DNA of 64,000 nt from assembly GCA_949290355.1 (NCBI GenBank), contig CASERN010000011.1:795865-859864 (forward strand), written 5' to 3'. Within the stretch, counting starts at the first letter, position 1. Every line of letters starts with the position of its first letter. Under the pieces are notes generated by a model. That model worked only from the letters and a program-made list of their open reading frames with translations, had not been told where the DNA came from and did not search any database. Positions 53,050 to 62,548 of this stretch are shown in pieces. Both the position numbers and the translations under genes were made by a program. Origin of the DNA: an uncultured bacterium (lineage in GTDB: Bacteria > Cyanobacteriota > Vampirovibrionia > Gastranaerophilales > Gastranaerophilaceae).

Positions 53050-53769
53050 ATGGCATCAATTAAAGACGCATTTGAAGAATCAATTCAAGAAGAAAATGCA
53101 ACTTTAAAATACATTATATTTGCTATCCCTATATATTATTGGGTAGATCTTTATGTAAAAAATGAAGATATGTCAAAGTTTTGGATTTTAGCTCTTATAT
53201 TAATACCTCTTTATATAGGTTTTTTAACACAATGTACCACTAATGTTCGCAACGGGAAAAATAAAGTATTGCCATCATTTAACATTTTTTCAATGTTTTG
53301 GGATGGAATTAAATGCCTACTGGCAATAGGTCCTTCAATTGCAATTAATTGCATACTTGCTTCTATATGTAGTAAATTAACTCAAGAGCACATCCCAGAA
53401 TCAAGTACTTTAACAGTTTTTCTCTTTGCGATATGGGGATTATTTATTTCCTTTATATTAACATCTTATTTATGCTACATTAAAGATTTTAAAATCCTTG
53501 ATGCATATAATCTTAAAACAATTTATAACACAAGTGTGGATGTATTTTTTGGGGTTATATTTATGATTCCGCAAGTATTAATAGCAAATGCTATTTTAAT
53601 CATGCCGGTAACTTATATAATTTGGATATTTTTCGGAATTCCAAATCCTATCGCAACTTTTTACTGGTGTTGTGTTTTTATATTCAATTTAGCATTATGC
53701 GGGCATTATCTTGCTCAAATAGGATATGAAGCAATTGCGACAAAAGAAAACCAAGATAAGCTCTTATAA
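53050..53769 (+). CDS. Hypothetical polytopic membrane protein (DUF4013-like)
   Basis: 239 residues with about six hydrophobic segments. The layout, including PSFNIFSMFWDGIKCLLAIG after the second helix, resembles DUF4013 proteins. No function is known. GAGGAG lies about 13 nt before the ATG, further than normal. It ends 2 bp before the convergent uvrB. Confidence 0.65.
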   Translation: MASIKDAFEESIQEENATLKYIIFAIPIYYWVDLYVKNEDMSKFWILALILIPLYIGFLTQCTTNVRNGKNKVLPSFNIFSMFWDGIKCLLAIGPSIAINCILASICSKLTQEHIPESSTLTVFLFAIWGLFISFILTSYLCYIKDFKILDAYNLKTIYNTSVDVFFGVIFMIPQVLIANAILIMPVTYIIWIFFGIPNPIATFYWCCVFIFNLALCGHYLAQIGYEAIATKENQDKLL

Positions 53770-53771
53770 AA

Positions 53772-55760
53772 TTAATTTTCAAGCATTTCTCTTAATTTTT
53801 TTAACTTATCCCTAATTTCCGCAGCTCTTTCAAAATCAAGGATTTTAGCTGCTTTATGCATATCCTTTTCAAGTTTGTCAATAAGTTTAGGTAAATCTTT
53901 TTTATCGATTCCCATATCCACCATTTCTTCTGCAACAATATCCTCTAAATCTCGGTAACTTGCAACAAGAGATAGTAAGTTGTTTTCAATCGGTTTTTTT
54001 ATTGTTTGAGGTATAATACCATATTTTTTATTATAATCAAGTTGAATTTTTCTACGACGCTCAGTTTCTGAAATAGCTTTTTCCATAGATTCGGTGATTC
54101 TATCAGCATACATAATAACTTCACCGCATGCATTACGAGCAGCTCTGCCAATAGTTTGAATCAAGCTTGTTTCAGAACGCAAAAATCCTTCTTTATCAGC
54201 ATCCATAATTGCAACAAGAGATACTTCTGGAATATCCAACCCTTCTCTTAAAAGGTTTACACCAATCAATACATCAAACTCTCCAAGTCGTAAATCCCTT
54301 AATATTTCAACTCTTTCAAGAGATTGAATTTCACTATGCAAGTATCTAACTTTTATTCCTTCTTGAGTAAAGAAATCCGTTAAATCTTCTGCCATTCTTT
54401 TGGTCAAGGTTGTTATTAAAACTCTTTCATTTTTATCTGCCCGCTTTTGAATTTCTAATTTTAAATCATTAATTTGCGACTCAATAGGTCTAACTGAAAT
54501 TTTAGGATCTACCAAACCTGTTGGTCTGATAATTTGCTCTACTAACTGCAGTGAAGTTTGTCTTTCAAATTCCCCAGGAGTAGCAGATATATAGATTTTT
54601 TGATGAACTTTTTTGAAAAATTCCTCATTTTTCAATGGCCTGTTATCTCTTGCACAAGGCAGTCTAAAACCATATTCAATAAGTGTATTCTTCCTTGAAG
54701 CATCTCCATGATACATGCCTTTTAATTGAGGCAAAGTAACATGTGATTCATCTATAACTGTCAAAAAATCCCCTCTAAAATAATCCAACAAAGTTGCAGG
54801 AGCTGATCCGGGCGGGCGTCTTTCTATAATTCTTGAATAATTTTCAATACCAGAACAATACCCCATTTCCTTTATCATTTCAATATCATATTTTACTCTT
54901 TGTTCAAGTCTTTGAGCTTCAACTAACTTATTTTGATTATTAAGCTCTACAAGCCTTTGTTGTAATTCTTGTCTGATTAAAGAAATAGTTTCGTCAACAT
55001 TTTCATCATATGATAAATAATGTACAGCTGGATATATAACTACCTTATTCGGAGTCTCAATTATCTCTCCAGTTACATTATCAATCCTCACTATTTTTTC
55101 TATTTCATCTCCAAAAAAATAAATTCGTGTAATTATTTTTTCGTAAGCAGGCATGATTTCTACAATATCACCACGAGCTCTAAATGTTGAACGCTCTAAA
55201 ACAAGATCATTTCTTGAATATTGAACACTAACAAGATGTCTTAGCAAATCATCCCTGGATACTTCATCCCCAATGTTTAACTCAATAGAACCTTTAAAAT
55301 AATTTTCGGGCAATCCTAAACCATAAATACAACTGACAGATGCAACAATTATTACATCATTTCTTTCATACAAACATCTTGTTGCATTATGTCTTAACCT
55401 ATCAATTTCTTCATTAATAGATGCAGATTTTTCAATAAAAGTATCAGTTCTTGGTATATAAGCTTCGGGCTGATAATAATCATAATAACTAATAAAATAT
55501 TCAACAGCATTGTCTGGAAATAATTCTTTAAATTCATTATATAATTGAGCAGCAAGTGTTTTGTTATGAGCAATAATTAATGTTGGCTTTTGAACTTTTT
55601 CTATAACATTTGCAATTGTAAAAGTTTTTCCAGAGCCTGTAATTCCTAAAAGAGTTTGAGCATCATCACCTTCTTCAATTCCTTTAACAAGCTTTTCAAT
55701 AGCTTTTGGTTGATCTCCAGCAGGCTTATATTTTGAACATATTTTAAATTTCTTATTCAT
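53772..55760 (-). CDS. uvrB: Excinuclease ABC subunit B
   Basis: 662 residues, full length. Walker A GITGSGKT (39-46), the beta-hairpin region [21 protein letters not shown], helicase motifs ([26 protein letters not shown]) and the C-terminal UVR domain are intact. It verifies DNA damage in nucleotide excision repair. The promoter TTGCCA-17-TATAAT lies so that the ATG is 6 nt past the -10. No LexA-like box is visible. Confidence 0.97.
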   Translation of the reverse strand: MNKKFKICSKYKPAGDQPKAIEKLVKGIEEGDDAQTLLGITGSGKTFTIANVIEKVQKPTLIIAHNKTLAAQLYNEFKELFPDNAVEYFISYYDYYQPEAYIPRTDTFIEKSASINEEIDRLRHNATRCLYERNDVIIVASVSCIYGLGLPENYFKGSIELNIGDEVSRDDLLRHLVSVQYSRNDLVLERSTFRARGDIVEIMPAYEKIITRIYFFGDEIEKIVRIDNVTGEIIETPNKVVIYPAVHYLSYDENVDETISLIRQELQQRLVELNNQNKLVEAQRLEQRVKYDIEMIKEMGYCSGIENYSRIIERRPPGSAPATLLDYFRGDFLTVIDESHVTLPQLKGMYHGDASRKNTLIEYGFRLPCARDNRPLKNEEFFKKVHQKIYISATPGEFERQTSLQLVEQIIRPTGLVDPKISVRPIESQINDLKLEIQKRADKNERVLITTLTKRMAEDLTDFFTQEGIKVRYLHSEIQSLERVEILRDLRLGEFDVLIGVNLLREGLDIPEVSLVAIMDADKEGFLRSETSLIQTIGRAARNACGEVIMYADRITESMEKAISETERRRKIQLDYNKKYGIIPQTIKKPIENNLLSLVASYRDLEDIVAEEMVDMGIDKKDLPKLIDKLEKDMHKAAKILDFERAAEIRDKLKKLREMLEN

Positions 55761-55766
55761 ATTAAA

Positions 55767-55795
55767 ATTATACTTTAATTATAAAATACTGGCAA
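55767..55795 (-). promoter_or_regulatory. Leaderless promoter of uvrB
   Basis: On the minus strand TTGCCA (55790-55795), 17-bp spacer, TATAAT (55767-55772), then 6 nt to the ATG at 55760. Confidence 0.6.
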
Positions 55796-55851
55796 AAAAA
55801 TTTTTTATGTGCTTATATATAATGTGAAATAAAGTCTTAAGGCAACTAAAA

Positions 55852-56916
55852 TTGATTAGTTCTATACAATATACTCCTGAAAAGAAAAAACATCACAAAT
55901 ATCAAGACCCTTTAAATAAAACATTACCAGTACTAATGTCATATTCAAATGAAGTAGGTACAGCAATTTCTGAAATAGCGCCAAAACTTGGGGCTGCACT
56001 TTGGGCACCTACATTTATGTATTTAGGTGCAGATATATATGATAAATATAAAAATGATAAAGATAATTACAAGCCAAGCAGCAGAAGAGCGATAAAAAGA
56101 GCTATTTTTCAAGGGCTAACCTCATTGGTTGCACTTCCTGCTTTAATTTTTGCAGGGCAATGGGCTGTATCACCATTAGGGAAAATTGATAAATCAGGAA
56201 TATCAGGGAATGCAAAAGACGCAATATATAGGCACACAAAAAATGTATTAGACCAAGCTCATGGAATAGCACTAGAAAATCTGGAAAACTTCAAAACTAT
56301 TATAGCAGATAGTCTTGAAAACAAAATTAATACAAGAAAACATGAGAAAAAAACTGCAGGATTTTTAAAGAAATTATACTTTAAACTTTTCACAAAAAGA
56401 TACACTTTATTAGAATCAGACAGAAATAAAATATTAGCATTTGCAAAAAGTAACGCAGAGAAAACTTACAACATTGCAAAAGCATTAAAAAATAATGACA
56501 GAAAAAAAGTCCCGCTATTTATATACAAAAAATACAAAAATACTATTCCTATAATGAATGAAATGTATAAAGAAGGAGATTATTCATACTTCGCGACAAG
56601 AACAGCTTTAAAAGATTATCAAAAATCATTAATTTTTAAAAATAAACTACTCAAAACATTTGGAGGTTTTGCTGCTCTAATTTTATTTGCAAAACCAGTA
56701 AATGATTTTGTAGAAAAACAAATAATGAAAAAATATATTGATCCGGGAATTGATATGATAACGCAAAAACATATCAATGAATCTAAATTAAAAAATATTA
56801 TAAATGAAATGAACAAAAATACTAGTTCTTTTGATAAAAACGTGAAGACATCAAACCTGATTGTGAAAATGCAGCTTGAGCGCGAATCGAAGTCAAAGGC
56901 TGCGGAATCTCACTAA
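55852..56916 (+). CDS. Hypothetical membrane protein, related in layout to the protein at 60317-62482
   Basis: 354 residues with hydrophobic segments near 50-62, 92-108 and 265-282. GADIYDKYKNDKDNY resembles KGMDIYANKSRGNY in the 721-residue protein at 60317, so the two may share an ancestor. The start is TTG with AAGG upstream. The last 31 or so codons lie antisense to the CpaF-like gene and use G/C-richer codons than the rest, as if the original stop had been lost. Unknown function. Confidence 0.65.
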   Translation: MISSIQYTPEKKKHHKYQDPLNKTLPVLMSYSNEVGTAISEIAPKLGAALWAPTFMYLGADIYDKYKNDKDNYKPSSRRAIKRAIFQGLTSLVALPALIFAGQWAVSPLGKIDKSGISGNAKDAIYRHTKNVLDQAHGIALENLENFKTIIADSLENKINTRKHEKKTAGFLKKLYFKLFTKRYTLLESDRNKILAFAKSNAEKTYNIAKALKNNDRKKVPLFIYKKYKNTIPIMNEMYKEGDYSYFATRTALKDYQKSLIFKNKLLKTFGGFAALILFAKPVNDFVEKQIMKKYIDPGIDMITQKHINESKLKNIINEMNKNTSSFDKNVKTSNLIVKMQLERESKSKAAESH

Positions 56917-58135
56917 TATATTTTCCATCAACTAATTTTACAATATTTTTTACAGATAAAGCATTTGTTCTTGCGGGAGTTAATTCTACTATTGATGTAA
57001 GTTTTATCTTGCCATCAGAAAATTTATTTAATTGAATTAAATAATCACAAGAATCCAAAATAGTATGTTTTGCAAACTTATCAGAACATTTTTCTTCATT
57101 CATAACTGCGGCAATCATTTTTGCCAAAGCATTTTCAACAGAAGACGATCGCAAAGAAAATATCAAACCCTTATTTTCTATAAGCACTGGAACATAATTA
57201 TTCAAATCAGCAAAAACAACCTCATATGGAAATTTCAATATGCTATCCAGAAATTTGTGATAATCATCACTTTTAACATCAATTAAAAAATCTGTTGAAT
57301 CTTCAAATTTATTTGATATTTGAGGAAATTCCTGTATAAGAGCTCCTCTCTTATTTTTAGCTAAACAATTATATAAAGTCCCTAATAAAAATGTCTTACC
57401 GGAATTTATATCACCGGATATAACAATATTTTTACCAGAATCAACTATAGACAAAATAAAGTCAAATATTTCTCTAGACATTATACCTGAATTCATAAAT
57501 GAATCAACAGTAAATTCCGGAATTTTTCTTATTGAAATTATGGTACCTGAAATTGATATGTCAGATGAAATAATCGAAAACATATAACCGCCAGCAGCAA
57601 AATTAAAAACTTTTTTTATACATAATTTATCCACTGAACAAATTCGTAAAATATTTTTTATTATAAAATCAACTTGAGTTTTTGATAATACAATCTCTGT
57701 ATCATGCATTTTCCCAAACATTTCAATATAGACCTTCTTATTTCCATTAATAAGAATAGAAGAAACATTCTCATTTTTTAGCAAATTTTCTATAGGCCCA
57801 AAACCTCTAATAATATCAAATAATTTTTCTATTATCGCATTTTTTTTATCATCACTAATATTTAACTTCTGAGAATCAATAAAATTTTTTACTAAATTTA
57901 TTTGCTTAGCATCTTCATAATCATTCCAAACAGGAATAGTATTTATTTTATTTAGCAATTGATCAAGTAAATCTTCATCACTGCAACTAACTTGATGTTG
58001 CTTGATAATTAATTGTTCATTTGAAGGCTCTGAATATTCTTTACTTTCAATATTCAATTCTTTATCATTAGAATCTTCTTCTGAAAGAATATTTTTTTTA
58101 AATCTTGTACTCAATTTACTACTTTGGAGAATCAA
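56822..58135 (-). CDS. CpaF/TadA-like secretion ATPase homologue with eroded active site
   Basis: 437 residues. The middle part follows CpaF/TadA (LFDIIRGFGPIENLL, VSSILINGNKKVYIE) and Walker A GDINSGKT (241-248) is present. The Walker B region reads VVFADL without the usual Glu-Val-Arg, and the His box reads IFSLRSSS instead of TIHAN. It may bind but not hydrolyse nucleotide. The TTG start follows the CpaE-like stop directly. Its last 95 bp overlap the convergent gene. Confidence 0.75.
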   Translation of the reverse strand: MILQSSKLSTRFKKNILSEEDSNDKELNIESKEYSEPSNEQLIIKQHQVSCSDEDLLDQLLNKINTIPVWNDYEDAKQINLVKNFIDSQKLNISDDKKNAIIEKLFDIIRGFGPIENLLKNENVSSILINGNKKVYIEMFGKMHDTEIVLSKTQVDFIIKNILRICSVDKLCIKKVFNFAAGGYMFSIISSDISISGTIISIRKIPEFTVDSFMNSGIMSREIFDFILSIVDSGKNIVISGDINSGKTFLLGTLYNCLAKNKRGALIQEFPQISNKFEDSTDFLIDVKSDDYHKFLDSILKFPYEVVFADLNNYVPVLIENKGLIFSLRSSSVENALAKMIAAVMNEEKCSDKFAKHTILDSCDYLIQLNKFSDGKIKLTSIVELTPARTNALSVKNIVKLVDGKYISEIPQPLTSIRAQAAFSQSGLMSSRFYQKN

Positions 58136-59305
58136 TTATACACCTCTATCATTATTTGAAAATTTTTGTCTATATATACTGTCTGATACCATCAAAGCTA
58201 AATTTTTATAGCTTACAGCAACATTTGAATCTGGACTAACTTCAGACACTGGAACACCTTTATTTATAGCGGTCATCATCGTAAAGTAATTATTTGGTAT
58301 TTTCCAATAAAGTTTTTTACCCAATACTTCTTCAACATCTTCTACTTTTATATCATCATTTTCCATATATCTATTAATCAATACCTGAATTTTTTCACTA
58401 TTAATACCCAACTTATCAAAAAGTTCAAGACATCTTTGACAATTTCTCAATGCAGGTAAATTTACAATAGACACTAAAAATACTAAATCCGAATTTTCAA
58501 CAGCTGTCATAGCTGTATTATCAAAACCTCCTGAAGTATCTACTACTACATATGAAAAAGTTTCTTTTAAAATTTCAAAAAGCTTCGAAATATCCTTTGC
58601 AGGGACTTTATCCACCTGTTTAAAATAAGGAGGATCTGCTAATACATACAAACTAGTATCTTTATATTTTTCCAGTGTTGATAATAAAAAGTCTTCATTA
58701 ATTTTATCCAAATTTTGCAACATATATGAAATATTAAAAGAAGGCTTCAAATCCAAAAATGTAGTTACATCCCCTAACTGAAAATTCAAATCAATTAATG
58801 CTACATTTTCTTTAGTAATTTTAGCCAGCTCTAATGCTAAATTTGTCGCAACAGAAGTTTTTCCAACCCCACCTTTATTTGAATAAACAGTTATAATTCT
58901 GCATCTGGATTTTTTTTGCTTTATATTTTCCATATCACAATATAACTTTGATAAAGAATCAAATAAATCTTTCTTTATAACAGGCAAAGCAAGAAAATCT
59001 GAAGCTCCAACACGCATTGATCGGATAACAATATCTACATCTGGCCTATCTGACATTGCTATCACTTTACAGAAAGAAAACTCAGAAGTTATCTTTGATA
59101 TAAAATTCAATCCCTGCTCTTGATATTCTGAAATATCAACAATTACTAAACACTTTGAAAGTTCTTTTACAGCGTTATAAGCCTTAGAAAAATCAGAAGT
59201 AGAGGATAAAAAACTAAATTTTTCAAACTCTTCTGAATACTTTTTCAATAGTTCTGCTAAATGAAACTGCTCGGTAATAATAATTGTAGGAATACTATGT
59301 TTCAT
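58136..59305 (-). CDS. CpaE/TadZ-like protein: pseudo-receiver plus ParA-type ATPase
   Basis: 389 residues. Residues 1-125 form a receiver-like domain (LVIVDISEY). Residues 136-380 are a MinD/ParA ATPase with deviant Walker A KGGVGKT (144-150) and VALIDLNFQLGDVT. CpaE/TadZ localises Tad pilus assembly at the pole or midcell. No tadB, tadC or flp gene is adjacent. TACAAT lies 6 nt before the ATG with TTGATT 17 bp further upstream. Confidence 0.87.
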   Translation of the reverse strand: MKHSIPTIIITEQFHLAELLKKYSEEFEKFSFLSSTSDFSKAYNAVKELSKCLVIVDISEYQEQGLNFISKITSEFSFCKVIAMSDRPDVDIVIRSMRVGASDFLALPVIKKDLFDSLSKLYCDMENIKQKKSRCRIITVYSNKGGVGKTSVATNLALELAKITKENVALIDLNFQLGDVTTFLDLKPSFNISYMLQNLDKINEDFLLSTLEKYKDTSLYVLADPPYFKQVDKVPAKDISKLFEILKETFSYVVVDTSGGFDNTAMTAVENSDLVFLVSIVNLPALRNCQRCLELFDKLGINSEKIQVLINRYMENDDIKVEDVEEVLGKKLYWKIPNNYFTMMTAINKGVPVSEVSPDSNVAVSYKNLALMVSDSIYRQKFSNNDRGV

Positions 59306-59311
59306 AAAGCA

Positions 59312-59340
59312 ATTGTATCATATTTTAAAGAAATAATCAA
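59312..59340 (-). promoter_or_regulatory. Leaderless promoter of the cpaE-cpaF-like pair
   Basis: TTGATT (59335-59340), 17-bp spacer, TACAAT (59312-59317), 6 nt to the ATG at 59305. It is directly downstream of the 6S RNA end. Confidence 0.5.
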
Positions 59341-59341
59341 A

Positions 59342-59522
59342 TAAAAAAGCCCTGCACAGATGTGATTTTGTTGCCTGCGTGGTCTCGCAGGTGGGTGAAC
59401 GCCTTGGATTATCCGTTTCCCGCTGGCGATTTTTAAATCGGCGGGTATACTTCACATCCTATAAGAGCTTATTCTCCCTTTTAAAATAAATGTAGGAACA
59501 AAATGAGCACCTATACAGAGCT
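59342..59522 (-). ncRNA. ssrS: Probable 6S RNA
   Basis: On the minus strand the two ends (59508-59522 and 59348-59362) form a continuous 15-bp stem with G-U pairs, followed by T6. Inside are a GTTCACCC stretch with the small hairpin CCTGCG/CGCAGG, and a second hairpin CCCGC/GCGGG in the upper stem. Length (about 180 nt), end pairing, central bubble and the 3'-bubble hairpin fit 6S RNA, which binds sigma70 RNA polymerase. A TTGAAT-17-TATAAT promoter ends 7 bp before the proposed 5' end. Assignment is by shape, not by database match. Confidence 0.7.
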
Positions 59523-59528
59523 ATTTCC

Positions 59529-59557
59529 ATTATAACATAATCATTTTACAAATTCAA
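59529..59557 (-). promoter_or_regulatory. Promoter of the 6S-like RNA
   Basis: On the minus strand TTGAAT (59552-59557), 17-bp spacer, TATAAT (59529-59534), placing the start near 59522, where the closing stem begins. Confidence 0.65.
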
Positions 59558-59563
59558 TATAAA

Positions 59564-60253
59564 CTAGTTTCTATTCTTATTAACTCCGATAAAAAATCCG
59601 ATATATCCTGATAGTAAAACAACAACTATCGCATTAACTATCATAATTATAGGATTAGCAGGATGCAAAATATTTAAAACTATAACGACAAAACCAAGTA
59701 AAAGTGCTGCTAATGTGCAGTTGAAAGTACCTTTACTACTTTTCTTTACTTTAACATTATGACAAAGCTTTTCTTTCATTAATTTTATATTTGATAGATT
59801 TAAAGCTTTCAAATAAGCAGCCTTAGAAATTTGACCATTTTCATATAAACGTCTGCAAGACTTTTCATATGCTTTATTTAATTGAACCTCAACAAGTTCA
59901 AGCATTTCGTCTTGAGTTAAATTACCGATAGTAGCTTCTTTGGTCATTTCAAAAGCTACATAAGCCAACTTTTGCAGAATATTTTCATGATAAATTTCAG
60001 GGATATCAGAACGCAACAAGTCAATATATTTATGAAAAGTCCATTCAGAAATAATTTGAGTCAAAACTTTTGCAGTATCAGAATTCTCTATGGTTTCGTC
60101 ATTTGAAAAAGCCTGACCTGCAATATAGGTATAATTATATATTTTATCCAAAAATGCTTTTTTATGCTTTAAAGCAATATCTTCTGGTATAAAATCTGCT
60201 GCCTGTTTGGTTAAATCTTTAGCAAAACCCTTATAATCAAATGAAGCTCTCAT
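59564..60253 (-). CDS. Hypothetical protein with two C-terminal membrane helices
   Basis: 229 residues. A helical soluble domain (1-165) is followed by two membrane segments (about 172-190 and 197-220). Family not recognised. ATG 60253 follows AGGAGG by a few bases; an adjacent TTG is less likely. Confidence 0.68.
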   Translation of the reverse strand: MRASFDYKGFAKDLTKQAADFIPEDIALKHKKAFLDKIYNYTYIAGQAFSNDETIENSDTAKVLTQIISEWTFHKYIDLLRSDIPEIYHENILQKLAYVAFEMTKEATIGNLTQDEMLELVEVQLNKAYEKSCRRLYENGQISKAAYLKALNLSNIKLMKEKLCHNVKVKKSSKGTFNCTLAALLLGFVVIVLNILHPANPIIMIVNAIVVVLLSGYIGFFIGVNKNRN

Positions 60254-60316
60254 CAAAACCTCCTAATCAATTATACCATATCTTTAAAATATAGGCAATG
60301 ATTTTTAATCAGAGTA

Positions 60317-62482
60317 TTAATTCATTTTTAAAGTTTTTAAAGCTTCTTGTTCTGCAAGATCAGCCTTGTGCATAACAGCATTAGCCTGAGTCATGTCTTC
60401 CTGTCCTTCATTTTGAAGTTTTACCCCCTCTGGAGAAGGGATATAAGTCCTTACAGGTTCATTAGTAGCAGGTTTATATTGAGTAGTTTCAGGTTTAATT
60501 GTATTTTGAGTATTTTGAGGAGTAGTTTGTAAAACCTGAGCAGATTGTGCACCATTTTTATACTTATCTAACAAATTGGTACTACTTGTATTCTGCGAAT
60601 AATTCTGAGTTTGTTGAAGCTGCGGAGGAACTTGTGTTTGATTCAAATTAGTTTGATTGTTTGCAACATTTTTATCTTCTTTACCTTCATCCAAAATAGA
60701 ATTTTTAGGTTTACCAAACAGCAAATGAGAACCTTTCACAGCGATTTTACTCAAGAAAGGCAAAATCATCATCATACCAAGAATAATTCTTACAGGATAA
60801 CCTGCCATTTGTTTCATTCCAAACTTAGGATGTCTGAATAAATCTTTAATTTTATCCATTATACTATTTCTTGTAACAGCTTTATTATCATAAGGTCTAA
60901 TTTGTTCAAGACCTACACTTACAATTCTACCAATTTGTTTGAATAGTTTTGTAATAGGATTTTTAACTCCTGCATTTAATTCTTTTCTCAATGCTTTTTT
61001 ACTAGCTTTCCATTCAGCTTTATTAGCGAATTTTCCAGCCATTGCTTTCATATTATGTTCATTCAAATGTTTACGGTAAGCTTCAACAGCTTTTTTCATT
61101 TCTTCTGGAGTTTTACCCATTCCGGCATATTGCAAACCTCCGATTTTATGCATCAACTGAATTGCTAAAGGCATACATGCAAAGAATGCAATCATTTCAG
61201 TAAAACGTTCCATAAATGATTTAAATTTTTCACTTCCGCCACCTTCAGCTTTTGCTGATTTATATATAACATCAGCCAAATAAAAAGCTTGTGCAATGGC
61301 AACAAATTTACCTCCGGCAACTCTGTTTGTAGCACCTTCCAATATAAGATTATTATATTTTGCTAATATTTTTCCTAAAATTGATTTCGGAATTTTGTTT
61401 ATTAATCCTGTTTTATTAAGTACCTGTTCAAGTTCAGGATGATTTTTTAAATTCACATTACCTAATGAAGCCGCTATTTTATTTGCAGTCTCAGAAGCAT
61501 ACACTTCTCTACCAATAATTTTAGTTTTTAATTTCCTTAAAGAAGTACTATTAGATCCCCAAATTCTTGCAAACATATTTTTGTTGGCATCATGACAAGC
61601 TTCCAAAACTCGAGGCATTCTATCTTGAATGTTCTTTTTCACAACTTCTAATTCTGCGAAATCTTTATATCCCCATTCAAAAGCTTTCATATCTTTCAAT
61701 TTTGAAGCTCTATCTGCAAATGGGAGTTTTTCAAAATCAGCAATAGCAGATTTTATATAAGAATCAGTTCTTTTAACTCTTGAATTTTGCAATATTGTTT
61801 CAAATTCTGCTTTTTGTAATATCTCTGCTTTTGCCTGAGATGTAGGAGCATTATCTAATAAATTTTTCCATTTAGAAATATCTTTATCAGATGCTCCATA
61901 ACAATCCAAATCTTCTATATACTTTAATGGCTCAACAAATTTTTCTATGTGTTGAGGGTAATCGTATAAAATCATCCCCCACATACCATTAGCTTGTCCC
62001 TTTACCATATCTAATTCCGGTAAAGACGAAGTATACGTCATAGCACGTGTTATTTTAAATCTGTCAATAATATGTTGTTTAAAAAAATGCTTAATACCTT
62101 TGAAACCATTATTAGTAATAGTTGCAAAATTAGATTTACCAAATGAACTATTTTTTACATAGCTGGTTACATCATCACCAAATTGTCCAACTTTATAATG
62201 GATTGTATTTTCATAATTCCCTCTTGATTTATTTGCGTATATATCCATCCCTTTAGATATAGCAAACCAAGCAGGAATCCCAATTCCTGCAGTATATAAC
62301 ATTCCTTTAGGATCATCTGTAGTTTCTGATACCCTATTTGCAACATATGTATCTTGAACATTTTGCTTTAACAATTCAGGATTAACAGCCTGCATAGGCA
62401 CTTGAGGCTGATTTCCTTGTTGCGGTGATACAGCCGAAAACTGAGGATTATTTAACTTATCATTATATATATTATTGAACAT
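60317..62482 (-). CDS. Large hypothetical membrane-associated protein
   Basis: 721 residues. The Gln/Pro-rich N-terminus (1-45) is followed by a hydrophobic segment near 62-75, a long helical region, hydrophobic stretches near 425-445 and 570-595, and a Gln/Asn/Thr-rich tail. FAISKGMDIYANKSRGNY resembles a stretch of the 354-residue protein at 55852. GGGGA lies only 3 nt before the ATG, closer than usual. Function unknown. The upstream region shared with a divergent small gene has an HLR1-type box. Confidence 0.68.
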   Translation of the reverse strand: MFNNIYNDKLNNPQFSAVSPQQGNQPQVPMQAVNPELLKQNVQDTYVANRVSETTDDPKGMLYTAGIGIPAWFAISKGMDIYANKSRGNYENTIHYKVGQFGDDVTSYVKNSSFGKSNFATITNNGFKGIKHFFKQHIIDRFKITRAMTYTSSLPELDMVKGQANGMWGMILYDYPQHIEKFVEPLKYIEDLDCYGASDKDISKWKNLLDNAPTSQAKAEILQKAEFETILQNSRVKRTDSYIKSAIADFEKLPFADRASKLKDMKAFEWGYKDFAELEVVKKNIQDRMPRVLEACHDANKNMFARIWGSNSTSLRKLKTKIIGREVYASETANKIAASLGNVNLKNHPELEQVLNKTGLINKIPKSILGKILAKYNNLILEGATNRVAGGKFVAIAQAFYLADVIYKSAKAEGGGSEKFKSFMERFTEMIAFFACMPLAIQLMHKIGGLQYAGMGKTPEEMKKAVEAYRKHLNEHNMKAMAGKFANKAEWKASKKALRKELNAGVKNPITKLFKQIGRIVSVGLEQIRPYDNKAVTRNSIMDKIKDLFRHPKFGMKQMAGYPVRIILGMMMILPFLSKIAVKGSHLLFGKPKNSILDEGKEDKNVANNQTNLNQTQVPPQLQQTQNYSQNTSSTNLLDKYKNGAQSAQVLQTTPQNTQNTIKPETTQYKPATNEPVRTYIPSPEGVKLQNEGQEDMTQANAVMHKADLAEQEALKTLKMN

Positions 62483-62548
62483 AGTTCCCCTATTTTCCCT
62501 ATATTATTAATAAAACAAAAAAGAACAAATTATTGCCATATAAAATTA

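Noticed and set aside
59342-59522. The structured RNA read on the plus strand
   Set aside because: Only the minus strand has both a TTGAAT-17-TATAAT promoter at the stem's 5' side and a T-run at its 3' side.
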